From Annulohypoxylon bovei var. microspora (lineage: Eukaryota > Ascomycota > Sordariomycetes > Xylariales > Hypoxylaceae), in assembly GCA_022836615.1 (NCBI GenBank), contig MU405218.1:124001-188000 (forward strand): 64,000 bases of DNA, in the 5' to 3' direction. Below, in pieces: positions 34,719-47,200 of the stretch (positions are counted from its first letter, which is position 1; each line of letters starts with the position of its first letter). The notes beneath the pieces are model-generated. The model saw only the letters and a list, made by a program, of their open reading frames with translations. It ran no database searches and was not told where the DNA came from. Both the position numbers and the translations under genes were made by a program.

Positions 34719-34881
34719 AAAAAAAAAAATTTATATGGTAAACCTCGGGTTCAATACCAGTTGAACCAACGCGTTTACCATTGTTGCCATGTGATCCAAT
34801 ATGGAAAACTTCGCTACAGAGCATTGACCAGAGGCCAAAATCGTTCATAGCACGCCATTAACCACTACACCACATGGCAAC
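34719..34881 (-). ncRNA. Candidate Pol III unit with tRNA-like 5' half and stacked hairpins
   Basis: Read on the minus strand, the unit opens with an acceptor-like GTTGCCATGTG (34881-34871). It overlaps a good A-box, TGGTGTAGTGG (34872-34862). The matching CACATGGCAAC (34793-34783) closes an 11-bp stem 99 bases wide. Next comes a double hairpin: outer stem of 9 bp (34735-34743 with 34773-34781) and inner stem GGTTCAA/TTGAACC (34748-34754 with 34761-34767), which resembles a B-box. An 11-T run (34729-34719) then fits a Pol III terminator. The D- and T-arms do not fold as a normal tRNA, so it is not called as a functional tRNA. A tRNA-derived SINE or structured ncRNA is possible. Confidence 0.35.
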
Positions 34882-35981
34882 CTAAGATGCCTAGACATTA
34901 ATTATCCTTATAAGGCTTTGACCGGAAATTTGGTTACTCGAGCCGGAGAATTTCCGTGTTATGAGGCGGTATACCCGACGCGTGGCGTTGAGCTACGATC
35001 ATGTGGTCGGGGTTGCTATGGCGAAGGAGGTTGCCTGCCCCATCATCCTATGCTCTAACTTTAATTTTCTACTAGCCGTGTCAAACATCTATCAACCGGT
35101 AAAAAAAAAATCAGTCAACATGTTGCTTGCAAGCCCATACCATACATATTTCGTCGTTGGGCGTTCAGATAGATGAACCGGGCTCATCGTCCGGACTGAA
35201 TCCCCGTCAGTTGAACCGAGTGGATGCTGTCGCTCTTCCTACACATCTCGGGATCGATGCTGTCGATCCCTAGCATGACGAATTCTCTCTCTTGGTCGAG
35301 TGTACGTCAAGTACTCAGCGGATTGCAGTTTTTCCCTTTTGTCGACATCTATAATGTCTATCTGAGAACCGGCATTTAGGAGTATCTCGAGCAGCACGGT
35401 GTTCTACCTAGTTTCATATCACCAGCTAATACCCACAGAGCCCAAGTATCGTATCTATTTCATCGTCAGTTGCAGTCGCATATTCAAAGCTAAACTCCCG
35501 CGTATGATGTGGTCAAGAAGAGAGGTGCTTTCGGATCGATGTATGCGTGATGGCATCCCCTAAACTGGCCTTAGCCAGCACTTGTCCACAGGCAACCGCC
35601 AGTTAACGGTCCCTAGCTGCCTTTCCACTTCAGGAATTCCAGCCAAATTCTACCGCGGGAGATATAAATCGTTGAAACATGGTAAAAGAGTTTGATTTTC
35701 AAGTTCTAACTAACCTATTCCATCTTGACGATGTACCCAGGGCGGGTAGTATCATTGCCTCCCTCCTCGCTCCAAGGCCCATCACACATCTACATTAGCT
35801 AATAACATCCCGAGCCAACCAGGAAAGAAACCAAGCTCACCCATCCAATCAATTGTTCCCAAGATGCCAGAGTTGTCGGCAGGCCCTTTTCTTTCAGCTC
35901 CCGCAACTCCTTAGCCCCACCCCCTTTTTTCAAGACCCATCGCACTAAAACTCTCAATCATCTACTATCAGTCTATCGCCC
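34882..35981. other. Intergenic region downstream of the tRNA-like locus
   Basis: No supported gene. Small open frames near 34961-35176 have no recognisable features. The right end should hold the 3' UTR of the minus-strand b561 gene. Confidence 0.45.
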
Positions 35982-37395
35982 TCAGTACCTCCGATCCCCG
36001 TCCTGGGGCCCCCGGGACGAAAACGAGGACGCAGACCCGCTATCCCTCGCGCCGCCCTTCACCGGCCGCATCTCCGTGGCCTGCGCGCCGCCGCCCGCGT
36101 ACCCGGGGGGCCCGCCGCCGCGGCGGAACGGGCTGGGCGAGTACGGCGGGCTCGGGTCGTGCGCGTCTGCGCCGCCGTGGCGGTTGTGTCCGTACTCGTA
36201 CCCATGTTCGTACTCGTCCGTGTTGCCGTTGTGGTTGTAGCGGTGGCGCTCGTCGTCGCGGTGGCGGCGCCCGGTCCTCGCAGTCGTGGGGGTGGGCTGC
36301 GCGAGCCGCACGCGCGCGCCCGGGGGCGGCAGGTCCGCGACGTAGGCGCGGGTCTCGGGGACGCGCGGCTGACCGCGGCGGGGGCTCGCCTTGCGGCGGC
36401 GGCGCGACTCGCCGACGACGGCGACGAGGACCCAGATCAGCCAGATGATGCCCGCGACGACGGCGTACGCGATGATGACGCTCTCGGACGCGCGCGCCAG
36501 CTGCAGCCCCAGGCCCCCGTTTATGACGCCGAGGGTGAGTGTAAGGCGGCCGATCCACAGGTGCGCGTGCGACCACGCGGTTCGGCGGCCCAGGCGCTTG
36601 AACTTCGAGTGGTGGATGAAGCCGAGGGGCGGTTGGAAGAAGAGCACGGCGAGGATGACGAGACCGATGATGGGGTGGGCGTTGGTTGACGAACTTTCTA
36701 ACTGTTCGTCTTGTTAGCAACGCGGTTTCTTTCAAAGCTGGGGGCTGAGATGCGAGGAGAATCGTCCGGCACCAACGACCAAGCAAACAACAAATGGATA
36801 TCAAGCAGAAAGGGAAGACATGGGAGAGGATATAAGGAGGAAACTCACCAAACTCGACCCGCTAGGAGGAATCTTTATCATCTGGACAAGCCTGATTCCA
36901 AGCGCCGCGGCGGCGATATATAGGATGTAGGCGACAACCTGGAACAGGGCGTGGATCCACCAGGCATGACGACCTGGAATGATGCGCATAAGGATCGCGC
37001 CGGCCGGGAATAGTATGGCAAAGCATAAAGCGGCGATTATACCGTGGGCCGTCCCGTACTTCATCGCCTGCCCGACGTCGAAGTCCGCGAACACTTCGAG
37101 ACCGCTGTTATCCGACCCAGAAGCCGACCCGTACCCTGAAGAATCGCCGCCGTTACTTCCGCTTCCGCCGCTACCCCCCAAACCGTCCCATACGTAGCCC
37201 TCGCCATTGTAGCCGCTCTCGAAGTATGGGTTCTGGGCGTGTGCTTGAATCGCTGTATCGAAGTGGTTACTAATACTCTGCTACCCCGTCTCCCTCGACA
37301 TTGGTGAAGGACGCCACTAGGTAAGTGGTGTGGACGAAAGGAATCTAGTGCTTACCTAAAGCGAGACAAAAGCCGAAAAAGCCTGTCGACTTCAT
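35982..37395 (-). CDS. Cytochrome b561-domain membrane protein (387 aa)
   Basis: Likely transmembrane electron-transfer protein at the plasma membrane or an endomembrane. Exons 37395-37356, 37252-36849 and 36701-35982 join in frame. The first exon plus the start of the second encode a signal peptide (MKSTGFFGFCLALAIQAHA). A Gly/Ser-rich linker follows, then about five hydrophobic helices with histidines in b561 positions (AHGII; HAWWIHALFQ; NAHPIIGL; WSHAHLWIGR). The first 75 mature residues are too short for a DOMON/CBM domain, so this is the b561 part alone. After the last helix a long disordered tail, rich in Arg, Pro, Gly and His, is encoded by very GC-rich DNA (36000-36400). Substrate unknown; ferric or ascorbate-type reduction is inference. 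Confidence 0.85.
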
Positions 37396-37792
37396 AGCGG
37401 CTTACAGCTCGCCAATGAGCAAACCAATAATATATCAAGTCCAATCCAATTCAATCTTAATAATCCGATAGTATGATCTAATCTGATCCTTCATACGAGC
37501 GTCGATAGAATACTGTACGACACCACATCAAGCTACACATGAAGCCTTATCAAGTGTATGTATGTCAAGATCAATCTCCGCAGGTATGTGAGTGAAAACG
37601 GTTTCGATCCGAAACCTAGATAGCGGTGCGATAAACACCGGTATGCAAGAAAGCAAGAAGCAAGACAGGAACCAAAAACAGAAAGAAAAAGAACGGGCGA
37701 CCCATCCACCTTCTTTTACATTTCAACAACCTCCCCAGCAGCTTCCCCGCGAAGCATCTGCCACCGACGCCATATGCACCGTCCAAACCAAG

Positions 37793-37814
37793 CTCTCTCT
37801 CTCTCTCTCTCTCT
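37793..37814 (+). repeat. (CT)11 microsatellite
   Basis: Perfect dinucleotide repeat of 11 units, about 400 bases upstream of the b561 start on the opposite strand, followed by an A8 run. Confidence 0.9.
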
Positions 37815-39526
37815 CACAAGAAAAAAAAGCCCGACAAGAAAGTCCATCCTTCCGTGCTCCGTTACACCATATCTCCCCTCCCCTCGCCGATCCCCTTTTT
37901 TTTTCCCCCATCTCCTTATTTGCCTCTACATCTCTACCTACATAGGTACATCCACCTGTCTCGGATCTCAGCCTGGGGACGTGCCGCGGCGCGCGGCCGC
38001 ACAAAGGGGGGGGCCTCGGGACCGAGGGCGCCGCATCCAGCCAACCAGCAGCGCACGTCCAGCGCGCCCCCTCCAGTTAAGCCCTCGCTCCCGCCAGCCA
38101 GCGCGGGCATTACCCAGGCCGTCGCGCATTACGTCACCGCTGGCCGTGGTGACGCGTAAACGGGCTTGCTTGCTTGCTTTGTGCGACCGTGCCACAGGGC
38201 AGAAAGCTCGCCTTGGCGATGTTGCGTGTATCGTCATCTGCGCCTGTCTAGTTAAAGGACGCCGGCGCCGACCACAGTAGCTTCTTGGGACGTTGCCCTA
38301 TGATCTGAGTTTACGTGTAGGTGGGCATTAGAGAGGATTGCCCAAGCGCATTTGATAGGTTTGTATGAGCTTACACTACATGATCAAGGAATCTCTTGGC
38401 GGTTTCTTGTGTATTCGACATCTAACTCTAGCTGCTGCGGATGTATTGCTGATGCCGTGTTGTCGAAACACATTGGCGGTGAACAGATTTTTATGAAATT
38501 TCTTTTTACACTTTTAATAAATGGGATAGATAGTATGTACTAAGCTACCGTGAATTTGATCTGTAGAATTCGAAATAGACAGCGATAATGTCGGAGACGA
38601 TATCGCAGTTTACTGAAGCGTTTACAACGAGTATGCACAAGAGTGCTCGTATTCGATTTACACATACTTCACGGGCATATATAAAAAGACGTATGTGGAA
38701 ATCAATGTATTGACTAAAGGAAAACTGACCGACTATGAAACTTGTTTTATGGGTGCAAAGTGATGATAGAACGCCACCATGGCGAGTCCGAGTAAAAATT
38801 CGATCCACCACTTCTGAAACCTTTGATGGTTGACCGTGATGCAGATTGGGGGGGGTTTTTTTAAAGAGAAGGCTCACGGTCAGCCAAAGCTATATCGTTG
38901 TCTGATTCCTTAGAATGGTGTAGATGCAGATTTATCTTGTCCGGGACTTGAAAAACTTAGGCGAACAGGGGTATCTGGCGAGGAAGGCATTGCCAAGGCG
39001 AACGAAATTGATTGCGCAATTTGCGAACAAGGCGTATGTGTTCAAAATGTCAAGGCGTCGTGACGGAAAGCATTTGCAGAAAACACAATGCAATCGCCAA
39101 GCTTCGAGGCATCATGAAACGTATATGCCGTGAAATCGCGATAAGGTAGGAGCTGTGTCGGTCAGGACGGGCAAAGCCCGAAGCATAGAAATCGTGAAAA
39201 GAAATCGACGTCGTAGCAAATAATGCAAATCGTACACCGCTGCCCTCGTTGAAGCATCGACTTTACGCAATCATCATAAAGTCAACGCTTGACGTGAGGA
39301 CCAATAGCATGTGACCCCAACGCCCAATGCGCACCGTCCGTTCGTCATATCGAGTTCACTAACGCCAGATGTGTCATAACGCGGAGAAGTGTCATCGAAT
39401 AACCATGACTGGATAGTACCGCACGAGGAAGGGAAACGGATCGAGAAGACCAAATAGCCGAAACCAGAGACAGATAGACTGATGCAGAAGACGGAGAAGC
39501 ATGCCGAAACGCCAGAAACGCGGGAC

Positions 39527-39564
39527 GCCGGTTATGCTAAATCATGCCGGTTATGCTGAATCGT
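39527..39564. repeat. 19-bp tandem duplication
   Basis: GCCGGTTATGCTAAATCAT is followed directly by a second copy with two substitutions (39546-39564). It lies just past the 3' end of the csx1-like coding region, likely in its 3' UTR. Confidence 0.7.
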
Positions 39565-39639
39565 GATGCGAGCCGGTTCCGGTTTACTATAGACCGGATT
39601 AGACTATTCGAATGACAGGCATGTGGGAGTTGACATGAA

Positions 39640-41220
39640 CTATACCTGAGGACCCAAGCCGCTAGGAGGAGGACCTTGGTGACCACTACCACCACCAAAG
39701 CCAGGACCACCGAAAGGAGCAGCACCAGGGCCGGGAGGACCCGGAGGGCCTGGAGGGAAATAGTGTGGAGGGGGAGGTGCGGGTCGATAGGGAGTACCTA
39801 CACCAGAATTGTTTTGAGAACGACCCCAAGACAGACGAACTCGAGAGTTCCCAATAGGATATCCCTGCATCTGGTTGATGGCCATCTCCGCCGCGTGGCG
39901 ATGGACGAACTGAACAAAGCCACATCCCTTTCCGGGAGGGATTTTAACGTAGGTGATTTCCCCAAAACCTTGAAAGAATGATCGGAGTTCGTCTTCGGTC
40001 ACATAGCCCGAAAGACCTCCCACGAACACAGTCGTATTGTTGGGGTCGGTGAATTGGTTCATCGTTAGAGGATTGAACGTGCCCGGCTGCTGCTGTTGCT
40101 GTTGGTAAGGGTAATTGCCAACGGGGGGTTGCTGTTGCATCCATTGACCTCCCATGTTGCCATGATGGGCTACCTGGGCAGGCGGCATCATCTGATGACC
40201 AAATTGGTTAAACTGGGGGGCTTGGTGACCACTAATTATACTGTTAGTAACAAAACATATCCCAGACAACAAATTATACCTACCGATTCTTAGGGGTGGC
40301 AGGCGAGACTCTCATGGGCCTGTTACCGCAGTACACACCCTGCATTTCGACCAAAGCACGCTGTTGGTCCTGCTCATCCGAAAATCGGACGAAACCGTAT
40401 CCACGGGATTGTCCAGTCTGCTGGTCCGTCATGATCTTAGCTGACTTGCAGCTAGGGAACCGGGCTTGGAATAGCGCGACGAGAACGAACTCGTTAACTT
40501 CGTGTCCAAGATCACCGACGAAGATAGAATACTCAGGGGTTCGGTCATCCCGACGGTCAATAAGGCCTCCGCCAGAAGCCCAGTTCAAGCGGAAAACACG
40601 ATCCGTGTTGGGGATGGGGGTCCCGTTGAGCTGGAGAGCCTTCTGAGCGGCGTCCGGGTTACCAAACTCAACAAAACAGTATCCGGCACTTCTATGTTTC
40701 TTTTGTTAGTAATTCTATTTCTTCACTTTGCGGAATTGCTTAGGAATCAAGGGCTGAAACTCTTGACAGTCCCGAAGATCATAGAACGCACTTGCGAAAT
40801 AATCTAAGGTCACTGGAAGAGTCCAAAATCACGCAGGGAATCTTCGTACCCGGAATGACGATCTCGGATGATCTTGACTTGAACGTTCTCGCTGAGGGTT
40901 GACTGGAAAAGCGTGCGGATGAACCCTTCATCCATCCAGCCAGCTAGTTCACCCATCCTATGACCATTGGGTTAGTGATACATCATTGTGAGATATATAT
41001 GTGGGACATCGCATACCAGAGGGTCTGACGAGCAGAGTCAGGTGTGAAGTTTTGCGACATATCGCCGCCAGCCTGACCATTGGTCGGGGCTAAAGGAAGG
41101 CCGGGTTGAGGCACACCGGAGGCAACGCCTGCGCCTTGGGAACCAGCATCTCCCTGGGAGCCGGATCCGTTCGACGGGGGCTTGCCGTTGTACGGATTGA
41201 AAGTGTCCATAATTATCTGT
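39640..41220 (-). CDS. csx1: Three-RRM mRNA-binding protein of the Csx1/Nam8 type (433 aa)
   Basis: Exons 41220-41027, 40957-40850, 40691-40284 and 40231-39640 join in frame. RRM1 starts at about residue 64 (LWMGELAGWMDEGFIRTLF, with RNP1-like AGYCFVEF). RRM2 lies near 160-240 (SIFVGDLG, RGYGFVRF). RRM3 lies near 305-375 (TVFVGGLSG, CGFVQF). A Gln-rich linker joins RRM2 and RRM3, and the C-terminus is Pro/Gly-rich. RRM1 opening with LWMG and a W-x-DE motif is the mark of the Nam8/Csx1/TRNAU1AP group rather than Pub1/TIA-1. S. pombe Csx1 controls stress mRNA stability. The stop used is TAG at 39640; a GTATAG at the same spot could instead be a splice donor to a further exon. A 5' UTR intron ends just before the ATG. 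Confidence 0.9.
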
Positions 41221-44200
41221 AACGTGTTAGATAGTGTAGAAATAGCATATTTGAATTGCGATTGGAGGGGTAGTAGAATTGAGGAATGTAGGCAAAGTAA
41301 TCGACGAATACATGGCGGCAGGGTAAGGAAAAGGAGGAAGAATGAACGTACCAAGTAGGAACGGTAGTGTTATAATCAAGGTTTTAAGGTCGACTAGATG
41401 GTTGATTGTAATTAGCAACCGCTTTTAGAAATGATTGCAACTGTAAATTTCTTGAGATAAAGTGTCGATGACCTCACAAGCTAGTAAGTAGAAGGGGGTT
41501 GATGATAGACGAGAAAAGATGAATCAACTGAAGGAAATCAACCAACGATTAGGAAAGATGCTCCAACGCTGGAATGGGATTAGGAAATGGTTGAAAGATG
41601 TGATCGAATGGAAGTGGAAAGAATATTGAGAAGATGGAAGTTGTTGAAAGGAAAATTTTTGTGTGTAGGATAGTTGTAAGGGCTGTAGCGTATAGTGCAC
41701 AGTGCTCGGTGGGTCGCAAAGATGGTGGTCTAAGAAAACAACGACAGACTGGATGGAAATGACTCACCTAATGACGGCTAAGAACCTTATTTTGGTGGAC
41801 ACTGCGTGACCAAATGTAGATAGATATCCTAACTAAATGGTCAGTGTGCAACTTAAAACGACGCAGGTAGGATCTAAGAGTTGAGAGCAAATGCGCTCTA
41901 ACAACAACGATTAAACAAGAAGGTTTATGCGTATTACTACGCACGGCTCTTTTGCAGCAATAATAGTGTTCTTGATAACACCAGAGAAGCTATTTGTAAA
42001 GGCTGCCTGTGCTTTCACGAAAAAAATACTATAGTGTAGAGTACAATGCTAGAAGGAAGTAGGATATGGGTATTTGATGGGTAATTATATGAATGACATA
42101 CCGATTAAGTCGAGTGCTTGAATAATGGATATCCAAGCCAAGTGAGGTAAGGGTAAGAATTTGAAGAAGTTGACGAGTTGTCGGATGTTAGAAGTTCTAA
42201 GAAAAGGTTAGATGAAAGAAAGCAAAAGTTTGACGATTTATGAGATAATAAGAAGGGTTAACAAAATCTAAGACCACTAGAAATGAGTTATCCCTAGAAG
42301 GACGATTCAACAGAAACAGCCAAATGCAAAGGTTTACCACTTAGCAGGAAACCGTGGAAACTAGCCAAATACGTCGTCTCGATAGACTAGCAAATCGCCT
42401 TAACTCAGCACCCAGGAGCTCAGCTTTAGGCAGCTGTGTCTAAGCAACCAGCCTCAAGGAAGTTATCTCGCAGTAACTTCATCGTTACTTGATATATCGA
42501 TGTCCTATTTTTGATATTGGCAGAGATCTTTCAATCAAAGCCAACATCAAATAGATATGCAGAGCTCGACCGGCATTTGGAAGCTAGGAAGAAAATGATA
42601 GTCAAGTTCATGAAGTTATTCACTAGGATAACTTCATACAGTGAGGCTATCTTTGATCGACATCAAATTTCAAGAGAATTGGGGGGCTAGTTCTTTAAGT
42701 GGGGAAAGGGTCATGTTTGGCCTGGAAGTGAACATAACGTGCAAGAATCTCGGGAGAGAACAACAATAACCCACCTGTAGAAAACACCAGCCCAATATCT
42801 AGATCCTGTAAGTCAGAGACCAGGGACCAAACGCCAACGCCTCGGACTTGTCCGGATGAAGGTGCGAATGCAAACGTCGAAATCTGAAGTTGTCCCTAAA
42901 TCCCCCTTTTGCCGGCCGTGATATTAATGGACGCTTAATGAACAGGGATGATGAAATCAAGCCTGCAAGTCGTGTGACAGAGTCTAATGATGAATGATGA
43001 TACGGTCAAGATTCTGGAAAACCTATAGTAACGCAAAATTAGTCTCGTCAGAAAAAGACTTTGAAAATAGCCATAATTAGCAAATCGTGTCTTCAGCATT
43101 CGAACTCCAGGTGCCATATTGCCTCGAGCGTCGAATAAAAACGATGATTCCCCAAAAACGGTAGGCCGGGATAGAATGTTGACAACTTTAATCAAATGAG
43201 GAAAGCTATATTTCGATGGTGATTTGAAGTAACAGATTTCCCAATTCTATTAGAATAGTTAGATATCTAAGGAATATATCCGTATTAGGGTCAATGACAT
43301 GTGTAACATACAAGTTCAAGTTGGATGGGATCTGTCAAGTTGCTCGCCAGATTAGACGGCAAGATATTCAACGGTAGCCTACTCAAAGGAGTCCGACATT
43401 GGCAAGGATTTAATAAAACACTAGGTGTAGATAACACGAGCTATAATTAGAAATTGCGAGGCAACAGATATGGGACACCACTTACAAAAGTATATGTCTG
43501 TCAATTCTGACAGCCGAGTTGTACAAGAATACATCTTCTTAGGGGGATGCTTCCCCTCGTCAAAACCCTCAAGAGTAGCATGGTGCTAGGATGTAAAAAT
43601 ATTGCCTCTCAAATAAAAATCTGAGTGACCTGATTGAACTTCCAAATAGCTTGAATAAGGTCACTGTCGCCCCTTCTGTCGCAAGGAATAACGTCATCAT
43701 GCCAGATGGCAGGGTTTTTCACGCGCTCCAGTATCAGCCAATAGTAGAAATATCGCAATTAGTCGGCTTTGAATCGCGATAGCTCGGACCGTCCAGACCA
43801 GAATGTTTCGTATCAACGGGGGCTAGTAGATAACCCAAAATGCGAAGTCCCCTAGCCGAATGTTCCTTTAGGAATATGTCCTGGGATCTGGACCCCTGAT
43901 CGCGGCGAGCGCGAAACGTACATAAGAACGACTCGGCATTCGAATATGAAGACTCGGGGAACTCTGCTTGCAACAGCCGGAGCTCCTCGATATGAGCATT
44001 ATCCCCACGCAAGAAGCTCACGTTTCAGACAGCGAGCATCGATCTAAGTCGTATCTTCCAGCTAACCCCCAATTGTTCTGTTTTTCCACCAGCGATCTGC
44101 CAAGTTTTTTCAATGATGTGTATTCATACGAATGAATCGACGATGCGGTTGGTAGGAATAAGTTGTTTATTTAAGCTATCGATACTCCGCGAATAAGTGC

Positions 44201-47200
44201 AAGGAGACTCCAAGTTGCGTTCGGATGACGCGAGATAACTAGGCGCAGATTGGAATTCGAAAAAAATGATGACAGGAACCATTTGATACGAGCATATTGT
44301 TTCTATGTAATCGCGATAGTGTCGCAAGCGCAGTCTGTCCTTGACGATGATGTCATATGAAAGAATATCGTACATAGCGAGGAAGTTTTAGTCGTCGTTG
44401 CGATGTGGCCTGGCGCCTGGCGGGAGGGGTGGGGCTGATCGCCGAGGATTTTCTAGAGCTCAAGTCGATCGAGGTTTTGCGCGCAGAACTAGATGCTGTG
44501 CAATGCGGGGCATTGGGCACTTAAGAACCGTACCGCGATGCTCTGCGGGCTCCGCGACGGCACTGGTATTCTTCTTGCTGTCACGAAGGCCTGATTTGGT
44601 GTTCCTGTTTGTCTAGGGAGAGTTTGGGTTCGATGACGCAGCGTCGGTTCGGGGATGTAGGATCCGAGGGTCAATCGAGTCGCCGTAGTAAAGGTGTGCA
44701 GTACGGACCCATCTATCCATTGTCACGGCCGAACAGCCCACCAAAGAGTGGCATCTCCAGGCTGCAGGCCCTGTAGATCGACTACTACCGAAATGTCCAG
44801 AGGCTTGGGAAGAGTTCGAATGCTGAGGAGCACTAACGTGCAAGAATAAGTAAAAGAGAAAAGATGAACTTACTTTTAGACACCGAACGAGACTTTTTTG
44901 GTTCCGAGTAAATCAGTAGATATGTAGCGCCTTCGCGAACTCCAGCAAGATCCGAGGGCACCGGGGAATGTCTTTTTCTCGTAAAAAATGACAGGACTGT
45001 TTTCCTTTTTTTAGACTCCTAGAGCTCGAATTGCGCCGCAACAAGAATTGGGGGAACCGTGATAATTGGGAAATAAAACCCGCACTTGTACCGTTGCGAC
45101 GATGCGATAGACGAAGAAGTGTATGATGGGATACCGAGCAGGCCGCGCGCACACAGGAAACGCTTTTTGGGGCAAAACGCACGCAACCAACAAATTCGCG
45201 TAGCAGGCAAGATGAAGGATTGAGCTCGCGACGTTAATTAGGGTTTGGAGAGAATAGAGGAAGAGAAGGAAAAAAGAGAGTGTGAGGGTGGAGAGTGAGA
45301 GATAGAGCGAGAGAGAGAGAAGAGAGAAGGAGAATTAAAACAGCAAGCAAGAAACACAAAAGCAGACAACGATAGTGCTGGTTTGGTTTGCGCGTAGTGT
45401 GGATGTGTGTGAGTGGAAAAGGTGGAATTTGGGACTTGGTGCTTAGGTTGGGGGCCCTTTGGGTGGAGGAAGGAAGAGTCTCCAACGAAATCAGTTGCCC
45501 AGAGTGGAGCTGACAAGAACCCAGGCCGCACCTGCGATTTCAAACTCTAAAAAAAAAATTGGAAAAAAAAGCCCTCTTCTGTGGGTGCCGCTAATAACGT
45601 GAACGGGCTACTATTTTTTAGCAGATGCAACTAAAAAATTACATAGAGACGGCGCCACGAACTCATCTACCCAGTCTACCCAGTTTAGCCAGTAAGATCT
45701 AAGACGTACTGTACGGCATCCGTGAGCCACCTATGTACGTAATTGCTCCTCAACATCGAATTATTTTTTCAATATGACATGCGACCTACGTATATGCAAT
45801 CGAGATAGTTCTGCTAGACCAGAGCTTCTAAAAATGAAACTACAAATGTATGCGCTTCCCGTCGTTTAAGTTGATAATAGGAAGAGCGAAATACCTAGTA
45901 GTACTTGCTCTTTTCAATATTGCTTCAATGTCAGAATTTCATGGAAAAAAATTCTAGGCAGGCGTGAGCCGAGGGATTGAATTATGTGCCGTGCCTGACT
46001 GTTGGTTTGAGTGTATGACCTCAAGCTTCCGATCAAGGTAAGGTATCAGATGTATCGTTAATGTACATGCAGGTGAGGTCGGTGCCCCACCACTCAGGGA
46101 AATATCTACTCGCCTACGTAATAGTACAGCGAAGTACATCGAAGCTGACGGAACGGAATCTGGCATGTATGAAATGTATGCTAAGTACCTTCGTATTTAA
46201 TATAACACTTACTTACATGTAAATATTAAAGATATTTGAATAACCTACCGTAACTTTTATTGTCTTCAATCAAAATGTTCATTCTTATTAGGATATAACT
46301 TTCATTTAAGTAAGTTGTCGGAAGGTATGTGCTTTCAAGGAATAAGAGAAGAATTAAATCGAAAGCAATGACAATGTTGAGACCTAACTTGAAGCCGGAT
46401 ATTATTGGACGGATGGAAATGTTCATATGCTTCCGAATGTAAACTATTCAAGCCACGAACGTTTTAGGTGAAATTCAACGTAAGATGTCAGCTCACCGTA
46501 ATTAAAAAATTCGAAACATAAACTCAATATCAATCGTCGCTTATGCAGGAAGGTCGGCGCAAGTGAGAAGCCTCATACTCATATCTTGAAAGCTTTCATT
46601 ACTACTTAATAAGTATTTCATATCGTGTTGCAAAATATGGTAGGTATATATAACCACTAATTATATTCCAAGGTAAATCCCAAGGCATTGGAATAATCGC
46701 TTCCAAGTTTAGATGACTTTTAATAATAGAAAGAAAAAAGTTTTAATAGCTTGCTTGCAAGGATTTTTGCATCGAATATCGATCCCGGCCAATGCATGGC
46801 ACAATGCCGCTGGGGAATACGACATTTCATCCTGTTTGCTTCTTGGACGCTTCTCCATGTTTATTCATGAAGAAAAGCCTGCTGCAACCACCCCGTCTCT
46901 CAGGGATCGATAATTCGAGATTGTTCCGCAGGTCTCGTTTTGAAACGCGTTTCTATAGATCTAAATAACGCCCAATTTCTCCTCCAGATATTATCCATGC
47001 AGCCATGTAACCGACCGGGTGTCTTAATTCGGATCTTGTACGTTTGCTAGTTGCACCCGAGGTAATCTTGAGCAACCGTGTTGACTGACAATATTATCAA
47101 CTAGTAAGCCTCCTTTGCCCAACAAAAAGCGCTAGGCGCTTATTGTCGAAGCTTATAGAAGTTTGAGAAATGTTCTAATAGGCAAAATATGCCACTGCTT

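Larger units (their letters stand above)
37396..39639. other. Upstream region of b561 gene and downstream flank of csx1-like gene
   Basis: No supported gene. It contains a CT microsatellite, pyrimidine-rich tracts near 37850-37940 and a 19-bp tandem duplication at 39527-39564. The open frame at 38924-39133 (basic, 69 codons) is not supported by any family resemblance. Confidence 0.45.

Noticed and set aside
36040..36804. 254-codon frame overlapping the b561 tail
   Set aside because: Pro/Arg/Ala low-complexity shadow of the GC-rich third exon, running through the intron in a different register.
38924..39133. Small basic 69-codon open frame
   Set aside because: No resemblance to a known protein and no promoter or splice evidence.
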